Shown: piece by piece, positions 1-5,947 of the stretch
Position numbering within the stretch: position 1 is the stretch's first letter
Layout: each line of letters begins with the position of its first letter
Assembly: GCA_903643055.1 (NCBI GenBank)
Contig: CAHJWV010000627.1
Coordinates: 1 to 7,287 of the forward strand
Direction: 5' to 3'
Source: Burkholderiales bacterium
Lineage (GTDB): Bacteria > Pseudomonadota > Gammaproteobacteria > Burkholderiales > Burkholderiaceae
DNA: 7,287 bases
The notes under the pieces: model-generated
Databases searched by the model: none
Told to the model about the DNA's origin: nothing
What the model saw: only the letters and a program-made list of their open reading frames with translations
Translations under genes and position numbers: made by a program

Positions 1-1380
1 TTCGCTGCGGTCGACCGGCTGGCCCACTTGCACGGCGCGGCGCTCATGCTCGAAGCGGTCGGCACGCACGGCGTTGCCCAGCGCGTCGCCATCGGCGATC
101 GTCAGCGCCGAGTAGTCACGCCATTGGTCGGGGTAGCCGATCTTGGTCGTGTATTTCGCCAGCTTGTCTTTCGCACGCTCGCGCGTGGCCGGGCTCATCC
201 AGCGCAGGCCGTCGATCGATTGGCGATAGCTCGTCATCAGGTTGGCCACCAGTTGCTGCATGCGCGCCTTGTAGTCGGGCGGGAAGTGCCGCGCCACATA
301 GATCTGGCCGACCGCCTCGCCCAGTGCGCCATCGAGCGCTGCGGTGGCCTGCTGCCAGCGTGGCTTGGGTTGCTCCAGGCCGCGCAAGGTGTGGCCGTGG
401 TAGGCAAAGCTGACGTCGCGGAAGGCCTTCGGCAGCACGTCGGCATGGGCATCGAGCAGGCGGGCATGGTGGTAGAGCTTCCAGTCAGCCAGCGAGCTGG
501 TCTTGACGATGCGCGACAGGGCCTTGACGTAGCTCGGCTGCCCGACCACCAGGTGATCGATCGAATGAAGGGCGCCGCCTTCGAAGAAACCGTTCCAGGC
601 GATGCCCGGTGCTTGCCGCGCCAGTTGCAGCGGCGTGCGTGGGTTGTAGGTCTTGATCGAATCGCGGCTGTCGACTTGCGACCATTGCACACGCGCCAGC
701 TTCTTCTCCAGCGCATAGACCGCCTGGGCATGCGCTTGTGCCTGCGCGTCGCCGCTCAGTGTGAAAAGCGTTTGCAAGTAGGCGAGATAAGCGTCGCGCG
801 CCTTCACGAAGTGCGCGTCGTTGAGCAGGTAGTAATCGCGGTTGGGCAGGCCCAGGCCGTCTTGCCACAGCGAGGCGCGGTTGATGCCCGGCTCCTTGGG
901 GTCGCCGCTGACCAGCACGCCCAGCGGCGACGGCGCGACGCCTTGCCAGCGGCCCCACAGCGCGGTCAGGCTTGAGGGGCTGTCGACCGCATCGACTTGC
1001 GCGAGCCACGCTTGCAGCGGCGCCACGCCAGCGGCATCGATCGCCGCCTCATCGACGAAGCTGCGATAGAAGGCGCCGATCTTCTGCTCGACGCCACCGG
1101 CCGGCGCGGCATCGCCGCTCAGGCCTTCGCAGATCGCGCGCACCCGCGCATCGGCGCGGTCGCCCAGCTCCTGCGCAATGCCGAAGTCCGACTTGTCGGC
1201 CGGGATCGGCGTGTCTTTCAGCCATTGGCCGTTGGCCGCGTTGAACAGATCGTCTTGCACGCGCACGGTGCTGTCGAACCCGTCGCGATTGAACGTGGAC
1301 GCCAGCGCGGCCGGTTGCGCTGCAATGGCCCACGCCGCCTGCCAGGCGAGCGCGGCCAGCGCCAGATGCTTGAACTTCAT
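1..1380 (-). CDS. M13 family zinc metallopeptidase, N-terminal 460 residues (3' end outside window)
   Basis: Predicted exported endopeptidase of the neprilysin/PepO family (M13), which cleaves oligopeptides outside the cytoplasm. Translating from ATG 1380 gives 460 codons without a stop, reaching base 1. Residues 1-20 look like a Sec signal (MKFK, then a hydrophobic LALAALAWQAAWAIA stretch, AxA cleavage near residue 20). The rest is the M13 N-terminal domain, with family blocks such as QDDLFNAANGQWL, KIGAFYRSF, WQDGLGLPNRDYYL and GEAVGQIYVARHFPPDYK. The window ends just before the NAYYNP and HExxH region, so catalytic competence cannot be judged. Start choice: GAGG at 1388-1391, seven bases before the ATG, plus the signal peptide. 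It is a close paralogue of the gene at 1468-3480, collinear over its whole visible length, and lies 87 bp downstream of it on the same strand. Family assignment is secure; the substrate is not known. Confidence 0.93.
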   Translation of the reverse strand, partial: MKFKHLALAALAWQAAWAIAAQPAALASTFNRDGFDSTVRVQDDLFNAANGQWLKDTPIPADKSDFGIAQELGDRADARVRAICEGLSGDAAPAGGVEQKIGAFYRSFVDEAAIDAAGVAPLQAWLAQVDAVDSPSSLTALWGRWQGVAPSPLGVLVSGDPKEPGINRASLWQDGLGLPNRDYYLLNDAHFVKARDAYLAYLQTLFTLSGDAQAQAHAQAVYALEKKLARVQWSQVDSRDSIKTYNPRTPLQLARQAPGIAWNGFFEGGALHSIDHLVVGQPSYVKALSRIVKTSSLADWKLYHHARLLDAHADVLPKAFRDVSFAYHGHTLRGLEQPKPRWQQATAALDGALGEAVGQIYVARHFPPDYKARMQQLVANLMTSYRQSIDGLRWMSPATRERAKDKLAKYTTKIGYPDQWRDYSALTIADGDALGNAVRADRFEHERRAVQVGQPVDRSE

Positions 1381-1399
1381 GGTGCTACCTCGTGATGTC

Positions 1400-1464
1400 G
1401 ATGGAGCGGGCTGATGGAGCAGGCCGATAGGGCAAGCCGATGGAGCAGCCCGATCGAGCAAGGG
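1400..1464. repeat. Five degenerate 13-bp tandem repeats
   Basis: Five head-to-tail units of exactly 13 bp, at 1400, 1413, 1426, 1439 and 1452. The plus-strand consensus is GATGGAGCAGGCC. The second unit matches it exactly; the others differ at 2, 3, 1 and 4 positions respectively. The array fills most of the gap between the two M13 peptidase genes. It begins 3 bp beyond the stop of the upstream gene and ends about 8 bp before the Shine-Dalgarno sequence of the downstream gene. No strong hairpin forms within it, because the units are direct repeats; the best pairing is GGGCTG 1408-1413 with CAGCCC 1446-1451 across a 32-base loop. Its role is unknown: it may be slipped-strand expansion, a spacer, or a set of protein-binding sites. 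Confidence 0.85.
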
Positions 1465-1467
1465 CCC

Positions 1468-3480
1468 TCACCAGATGCGGATGCGCTCTTCGCTGGGTTT
1501 GTACATGCCGTCGCCGGGCTTCGTGCCGAAACTCTCGTGGAAGCCGTCGTGGTTGATCGACGCCCCGTTGGCGCGGAACTGCGATGGCGAATGGGGGTCG
1601 GTGGTGAGCAGCTGCAGCGCACGCGATTCGCGGGCCTTGCCGCGCCAGGCGACCGACCAAGCCAGGAAGAAGCGCTGGTCGCCGGTCAGCCCATCGATCA
1701 GCGGCGCGGGCTTGTCGCCCAGCGCCAGATGGTAGGCCTTGTAGGCGATCTGCAGGCCCGACAGGTCGGCGATGTTTTCGCCGAGCGTCAACTTGCCGTT
1801 GACCTTGCTGCCGGGCAGCGGCTCGTACTGGCTGTATTGCGCGACCAGGCGCTCACCGAGCGCATCGAAGGCCTTGCGGTCAGCCTCGCTCCACCAGTTC
1901 TGCAGCTTGCCGGTACCGTCGTACTGGCTGCCTTCGTCATCGAAGCCATGGCTGATCTCGTGTCCGATCACGGCACCGATGGCGCCGTAATTGGCCGCAT
2001 CGTCGGCAGCCATGTCGAACAGCGGCGGCTCCAGGATCGCCGCCGGGAACACGATCTCGTTCGCGTTGGGGTTGTAGTAGGCATTGACGGTTTGCGGCGT
2101 CATGCCCCACTCGCGGTGATCGACTTTCTGGCCGATGCGCTTGGCCCGGCGCTCATACGCAAAGCGGCCCGCGCGACGGCTGTTGCCGAAGGCGTCGCCT
2201 TCGCGCATTTCGAGCGCCGAATAGTCGCGCCATTGGTCGGGGTAGCCGATCTTGGTCGTGTACTGCGCTAGTTTTTCCTTGGCGCGCAGTTGTGTCTGCG
2301 GGCTCATCCAGGTCACCTTGTCGATCGAGTCGCCATAAGCGACCAGCAGCTTGTCGACCAGCTCGCGCATGCGCAGCTTGTATTCGGGCGGGAAGTGCCG
2401 CGCGACATAGACTTGGCCGACGGCTTCCCCGAGCGCGCGGTTCAATGCGGCGTTGCCCAAACGCCAACGCGGCAGCTGCTGCTCGTTGCCTTGCAGTGCC
2501 TTGCCGTGGAAGGCGAAATGCGCGTCGCGGAAGGCCTGCGGCAGCACCAGCGCGCTGTCGTCGATCAGGCGTGCGCGCAGGTAGAGCTTCCAGGTGGCCA
2601 GCGGCGTTTCGCGCACGGCCTTGCCGAGTGCGGTGGCATAGCTCGGCTGGGCGATCGAAACTCGGTCGATCACCGGCAGCCGCGCGGCCTTGAAGTAGGC
2701 GTTCCAAGCGAAGCCCGGCGCAAGCTTGTTCACCGCCTTCACCGTCAACGGGTTGTAGGTCTTGACCGAGTCGCGGTTGGCCACCGGCGTCCATTGCGCT
2801 TCGGCCAGTCGCTTCTCCAGCGTGAACACCGTGCGCGCGTGCTGTTCGGCGTGGCGGTCGCCGGTCAGGCTCAGCAGCGTTTGCAGGTAATCGAGATAAG
2901 CAACGCGTGCCTTCTCGAAACGCTCGCCCGGCTCGAGGTAATACGCCCGCGTCGGCAGGCCCAGGCCGTCTTGCCAGGTGTTGGCGCGGTAGATGTCGGG
3001 GTTCTTTGGATCGGCGTCGACATCGGCTGCGATCGGCGTGGAGGTGCGGCCTTGCAGCTCACCCAGCAGCGCGGCGAGCTGCTCCCTGGTCTTGAGCCTG
3101 TCGATCTTCGCAAGCCAGGGTGCGAGCGGCGCGGTGCCCGCCCGGTCGATCGCGGCTTCGTCGAGATAGCTCCGGTAGAACGCGCCGATCTTGGCTTCAT
3201 TGCTGCCCGGCGTCGCGGTGGCTGCAGTCACTTCATCGACGATCTTGTGCACGCGCTCATCGGCGCGGTCACGCAGCTGGAACAGGGTGCCGTAGTTCGA
3301 CTTGTCGGCCGGAATCGGCGTGTCTTTCAACCACTGGCCGTTGGCGGCCTTGAACAGATCGTCTTGCGGGCGGACCGAGGCATCGAAGCCGCTGCGGTCG
3401 ATGCCCGCACTCAGTGGCTGGGCGGGCGCGGCGCCGGCATGGAGCGCAAGCGCGGCCAACGCGAGGGTGCGAAGTTGCAT
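1468..3480 (-). CDS. Secreted M13 family zinc endopeptidase (PepO/neprilysin type), complete
   Basis: A 670-residue M13 metallopeptidase, the usual length for the family. A Sec signal covers residues 1-20 (MQLR, hydrophobic core, APA cleavage before Q21). There is no lipobox cysteine, so a soluble periplasmic or secreted protein is expected. The N-terminal M13 domain spans roughly residues 30-410. The catalytic domain follows, with NAYYNP at 466-471 (substrate backbone binding), the zinc site HEISH at 507-511 (ligands H507 and H511, catalytic E508) and ENIAD at 568-572 (third ligand E568, supporting D572). The C-terminus RIRIW matches the family's terminal aromatic tail. All key residues are present, so it should be active. 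I see no cysteine in the protein. The start at 3480 is set by the signal peptide; the Shine-Dalgarno is weak (GAGAA at 3485-3489, four bases from ATG). It lies 80 bp downstream of the peptide-binding protein gene and just after a hairpin. Confidence 0.96.
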   Translation of the reverse strand: MQLRTLALAALALHAGAAPAQPLSAGIDRSGFDASVRPQDDLFKAANGQWLKDTPIPADKSNYGTLFQLRDRADERVHKIVDEVTAATATPGSNEAKIGAFYRSYLDEAAIDRAGTAPLAPWLAKIDRLKTREQLAALLGELQGRTSTPIAADVDADPKNPDIYRANTWQDGLGLPTRAYYLEPGERFEKARVAYLDYLQTLLSLTGDRHAEQHARTVFTLEKRLAEAQWTPVANRDSVKTYNPLTVKAVNKLAPGFAWNAYFKAARLPVIDRVSIAQPSYATALGKAVRETPLATWKLYLRARLIDDSALVLPQAFRDAHFAFHGKALQGNEQQLPRWRLGNAALNRALGEAVGQVYVARHFPPEYKLRMRELVDKLLVAYGDSIDKVTWMSPQTQLRAKEKLAQYTTKIGYPDQWRDYSALEMREGDAFGNSRRAGRFAYERRAKRIGQKVDHREWGMTPQTVNAYYNPNANEIVFPAAILEPPLFDMAADDAANYGAIGAVIGHEISHGFDDEGSQYDGTGKLQNWWSEADRKAFDALGERLVAQYSQYEPLPGSKVNGKLTLGENIADLSGLQIAYKAYHLALGDKPAPLIDGLTGDQRFFLAWSVAWRGKARESRALQLLTTDPHSPSQFRANGASINHDGFHESFGTKPGDGMYKPSEERIRIW

Positions 3481-3500
3481 GGGGTTCTCGATGACATGCG

Positions 3501-3534
3501 AAAAGCTGCGTACCGGGCAAAGCCGGCACGCAGC
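3501..3534 (-). terminator. Hairpin plus U tract between binding-protein and peptidase genes (terminator or attenuator)
   Basis: GCTGCGT at 3505-3511 pairs with ACGCAGC at 3528-3534. Inside, CCGG 3513-3516 pairs with CCGG 3523-3526 across a 6-base loop, with one mismatch between the two stems. On the minus strand the hairpin is followed directly by TTTT (3504-3501), then CGC. This resembles a Rho-independent terminator with a short tail. It lies 27 bp past the binding-protein stop but only about 20 bp ahead of the peptidase ATG. It may therefore act as a partial terminator or an mRNA-stabilising element that makes binding-protein transcripts more abundant than peptidase transcripts. Confidence 0.6.
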
Positions 3535-3560
3535 GGGGCTGCGGAAGGGCCGCGGTTACT

Positions 3561-5162
3561 TTACTTGAGGCTGACGCCGTAGAACTGGTTGGTTCCGAAC
3601 GGGCTCATCTTGAAGCCCTCGACGTTCTTTTGCATCGGCTGGTAGACCAGCGAGTGCGCCAGCGGCACCCATGGCGATTCGCGTTTGAAGATCTCCTGAG
3701 CCTGCTCATAGAGCTTGGTGCGCTCAGCCACATTGGCCGTTTGCTTGGCCTTCTGGATCACTGCGTCGAATTCCTTGTCGCACCACTGCGCATAGTTCGA
3801 GCCGCCAACGGCCGAGCAACTCAGCAGGTTGCCGAGGAAGTTGTCGGGGTCGCCGTTGTCGCCGGTCCAGCCGAACATGCCGATGTCGCTTTCACCGGCC
3901 TTCGCGCGCTTGATGTATTCAGCCCATTCGTACTTGACGATCTGCGCCTTGATGCCAACCTTGGCCAGGTCGGACTGGATCAGTTCAGCCGTCTGCTGGC
4001 CGTTCGGGTTGTACGGGCGTTGGACCGGCAGTGCCCACAGCTTGGTCTCGAAGCCGTTCGGGAAGCCCGCCTTGGCCAGCAGCGCCTTGGCCTTCTCGGG
4101 GTTGTATTCGGCGGCCTTGATCTGCTTGTTGTACGACCACATCGTTGGCGGGATCGGGTTCACCGCCACCGCACCGGCGCCTTGGTAGACCGCATCGATC
4201 ACCGACTTCTTGTTGATCGCCAGCGAAATCGCCTGGCGCACTTCGAGGCTGTCGAAAGGCTTGTGCTTGACGTTCAGCGACAGGTAGCCGATGTTCAGGC
4301 CGTTCTTCTCCAGCAGCTTCAGGCGCGGCTCTTTCTTCAGCGCCTCGACCTCGGCCGGCTTCGGGTACGACGAGATCTGGCATTCGCCGGCCTTGAGCTT
4401 TTGCGCGCGCACCGCGGAATCGGTGTTGATCGAGAAGATCAGGTTGTCGATCTTGGCCTTGCCGGCCCAGTAGTCGGCAAAGGCGGTGTAGCGGATCTGC
4501 GCGTCCTTGTCGTAGCGCTTGAAGGCGAACGGCCCGGTGCCGATCGGCTTGGTGTTGAGGTCGTTACCGGCACCGGCCTTCAGCAGCTTGTCGGCATATT
4601 CGGCCGAATGGATCGAGGCAAAGTCCATCGCCAGGTTGGCCAGGAAGGCCGCGTCAACGGTCTTCAACGTGAAGCGCACCGTCAGCGGATCAACCTTCTC
4701 GATCTTCACGATGTTGTCGGCCAGGCCCATGTCGGAGGCGTATTCGAACGACGCGGGAAAGGCCTTCTGGAAAGCGTTCTCCTTGTTGATCATGCGATCG
4801 AAGGTGAACACCACGTCGTCGGCATTGAACTCACGCGAGGGCTTGAACCACTCGGCGGTATGGAACTTCACGCTCTTTCTCAGGTTGAAGGTGTAGACCA
4901 AACCATCGGCGCTGATGTTCCACTTTTCGGCCAGGCCGGCTTCGATGCGGGTCTCGCCGCGCTCGAACTGCACAAGGCGGTTGAACACCGTCTGCGAACT
5001 GGCATCGAAGGTCGTACCGGTGGTGTAGCGGCCGGGGTCGAAGCCTTCGGGGCTGCCTTCGGAGCAGTAGATCAGCGTGCTGGCTGCTTGCGCGCCGAGT
5101 GCCGCGAAACTTGTCAGGGCTGCCGCCAGGGTAGGGCGGGCGAGGCATTTCAATGTCTTCAT
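3561..5162 (-). CDS. ABC transporter peptide-binding protein, DppA-like (SBP family 5)
   Basis: Periplasmic solute-binding protein of 533 residues that should capture di- or oligopeptides for an ABC importer. A signal peptide covers residues 1-26 (cleavage GAQA before A27). The mature start, ASTLIYCSEGSPEGFDPG, closely resembles E. coli DppA. Cysteines occur at the DppA disulfide positions: C33 with C261 (in GECQISSYP), and C449 with C461 (SCSAVGG to AQWC). D435 in WTGDNGDPDNF corresponds to DppA Asp408, which binds the peptide amino group. Dipeptide specificity is thus likely but inferred. The start is supported by AAGGTGG at 5170-5176, seven bases before ATG 5162. No permease or ATPase genes adjoin it: two exported M13 peptidases lie downstream and a divergent operon lies upstream, so its transporter partners are encoded elsewhere. 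Haem, glutathione or short-peptide binding by a family member cannot be excluded. Confidence 0.95.
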   Translation of the reverse strand: MKTLKCLARPTLAAALTSFAALGAQAASTLIYCSEGSPEGFDPGRYTTGTTFDASSQTVFNRLVQFERGETRIEAGLAEKWNISADGLVYTFNLRKSVKFHTAEWFKPSREFNADDVVFTFDRMINKENAFQKAFPASFEYASDMGLADNIVKIEKVDPLTVRFTLKTVDAAFLANLAMDFASIHSAEYADKLLKAGAGNDLNTKPIGTGPFAFKRYDKDAQIRYTAFADYWAGKAKIDNLIFSINTDSAVRAQKLKAGECQISSYPKPAEVEALKKEPRLKLLEKNGLNIGYLSLNVKHKPFDSLEVRQAISLAINKKSVIDAVYQGAGAVAVNPIPPTMWSYNKQIKAAEYNPEKAKALLAKAGFPNGFETKLWALPVQRPYNPNGQQTAELIQSDLAKVGIKAQIVKYEWAEYIKRAKAGESDIGMFGWTGDNGDPDNFLGNLLSCSAVGGSNYAQWCDKEFDAVIQKAKQTANVAERTKLYEQAQEIFKRESPWVPLAHSLVYQPMQKNVEGFKMSPFGTNQFYGVSLK

Positions 5163-5198
5163 GGAGGAGCCACCTTGTGGATGACGAAAAGTCGCGAG

Positions 5199-5204
5199 AG
5201 TCTA
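5199..5204 (-). promoter_or_regulatory. Possible -10 box for the peptide-binding protein gene
   Basis: On the minus strand the hexamer reads TAGACT, about 37 bases upstream of ATG 5162, which would give a leader of roughly 30 nt. No good -35 hexamer is seen at 16-18 bp spacing. The 5205-5251 inverted repeat directly abuts it on the upstream side, where an activator or repressor might bind. This is a tentative call from a single box. Confidence 0.3.
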
Positions 5205-5251
5205 GGGCAAACCAAGACCCACGCGGTCTGGGTGGTTCTTGGTGGTTGCCC
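5205..5251. repeat. Imperfect inverted repeat with an internal 10-bp-phased direct repeat, candidate operator
   Basis: GGGCAA 5205-5210 pairs with TTGCCC 5246-5251, ACCAAGA 5211-5217 with TCTTGGT 5237-5243, and CCCA 5218-5221 with TGGG 5229-5232. This makes 17 pairs around a 7-base loop, with bulges GG (5244-5245) and TGGT (5233-5236) on the right arm only. The right arm also holds GGTGGTT twice (5231-5237 and 5241-5247), starting 10 bp apart, one helical turn. There is no U tract on either side, so it is not a terminator. Its place between divergent genes, next to a possible -10 box, favours a regulator-binding site; a leader RNA hairpin is the alternative. Confidence 0.5.
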
Positions 5252-5333
5252 TCACATGCAGGTTCCACGCCATCGCTGGTCCCTTGGCTTTGCTGCGGTT
5301 GATCGCAAGCGCGCCGGCTCGCGATGCGCGACC

Positions 5334-5339
5334 TAGAAT
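5334..5339 (+). promoter_or_regulatory. Possible -10 box (TAGAAT) for the carbonic anhydrase-hslO operon
   Basis: TAGAAT differs from TATAAT at one position and lies 37 bases before ATG 5376, implying a leader of about 30 nt. No recognisable -35 hexamer lies 16-18 bp upstream (TTGATC at 5299-5304 is too far away). A 7-bp inverted repeat (GCGATGC 5321-5327, GCATCGC 5350-5356) brackets the box. Confidence 0.4.
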
Positions 5340-5375
5340 CACCGGCTTTGCATCGCTTGCCGGGAGTGCTCAGCC

Positions 5376-5903
5376 ATGGCCATCTATCAGCTCGAAGCGC
5401 AGTCGCCGGTCATTGCCGAATCGGCCTGGGTGGCCGATTCGGCGCAGGTCATCGGCCAGGTGACGCTGGCCGAGAACGCCAGCGTCTGGTTCGGTGCGGT
5501 GATCCGTGGTGACACAGAAAGGATCGAGATCGGCCGCAACAGCAATGTGCAGGACGGTTCGGTGATCCATGCCGATCGGGGCTTTCCGACCGTCATCGGC
5601 AGCGAGGTGACGATCGGCCATCAGGTCATGCTACATGGCTGCACGGTCGGCGACGGCTCGCTGATCGGCATTCAGGCGGTGGTGCTCAATGGCGCGAAGA
5701 TCGGTCGCCATTGCATCGTCGGTGCCGGTGCGCTGGTGACCGAAGGGAAGGAATTTCCGGACGGCTCGATGATCATCGGCTCACCGGCCAAGATCGTTCG
5801 CCAGCTGACGGCCGAGCAGATCGAAGGTCTGCAACATGGCGCCGCGCATTACGTCGAGAACGCGCAGCGCTACAAGACAGGGTTGAAGAAGTTGTCGTCA
5901 TGA
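5376..5903 (+). CDS. Gamma-class carbonic anhydrase-like protein (YrdA/PaaY type)
   Basis: A 175-residue left-handed beta-helix protein built from hexapeptide repeats (about residues 10-135), followed by a C-terminal helix, the usual size for bacterial YrdA-type proteins. It carries the gamma carbonic anhydrase metal site: H65 (in VIHAD), H82 and H87 (GHQVMLHGC). The associated R44 and D46 (IRGD) and Q59 and D60 (NVQDG) are also present. These correspond to Cam R59, D61, Q75, D76, H81, H117 and H122. The extended acidic loop with the Cam proton-shuttle Glu is absent, as in other short homologues, so CO2 hydration activity is uncertain. A trimer with a metal at each interface is expected from the family. 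GGGAG at 5362-5366 precedes ATG 5376 by nine bases. Its TGA overlaps the natural hslO ATG (ATGA 5900-5903), indicating translational coupling. Confidence 0.93.
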   Translation: MAIYQLEAQSPVIAESAWVADSAQVIGQVTLAENASVWFGAVIRGDTERIEIGRNSNVQDGSVIHADRGFPTVIGSEVTIGHQVMLHGCTVGDGSLIGIQAVVLNGAKIGRHCIVGAGALVTEGKEFPDGSMIIGSPAKIVRQLTAEQIEGLQHGAAHYVENAQRYKTGLKKLSS

Positions 5904-5929
5904 GTGAATTGCACAAGTTCCTGTTCTAA
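5900..5929 (+). other. hslO: Nine-codon N-terminal fragment of hslO ending at an in-frame TAA
   Basis: ATG 5900 overlaps the upstream TGA and encodes MSELHKFLF, then TAA at 5927-5929. Reading through the stop in the same frame gives GLPVRG and joins the HslO body at ATG 5948. Against E. coli HslO (QLHRYLFENFAVRGELV) the stop falls exactly on the conserved Glu of LFE. One base change (GAA to TAA) would explain it. The short product has no function of its own. It could serve as a leader that delivers ribosomes to the restart 18 nt further on. A base-call error is the other simple explanation. Confidence 0.85.
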
Positions 5930-5947
5930 GGCCTGCCGGTTCGCGGC

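Noticed and set aside
28..975. Plus-strand open frame of 315 codons at the window start
   Set aside because: Antisense to the first M13 peptidase paralogue. It resembles the antisense frames over the second paralogue, because the parent genes are similar.
2290..3582. Plus-strand open frame of 430 codons
   Set aside because: Antisense to the complete M13 peptidase, whose motifs are intact; no family resemblance or ribosome binding site.
5163..5176. TCCTCC between the Shine-Dalgarno and the ATG of the binding-protein gene (minus strand), which could pair with the AGG of the Shine-Dalgarno
   Set aside because: Only three base pairs with a five-base loop are possible, too weak to claim translational control.
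3630..5336. Plus-strand open frame of 568 codons
   Set aside because: It lies antisense to the clearly recognisable DppA-like gene. Its protein is Leu/Val/Arg-rich without any known motif, as expected from the complementary frame of high-GC coding DNA.
5927..5929. Reassigned stop codon or programmed readthrough in hslO
   Set aside because: TAA ends the binding-protein gene normally in this window, no selenocysteine-type structure or stimulatory context was seen, and UAA is poorly read through. Mutation, error or restart are simpler.
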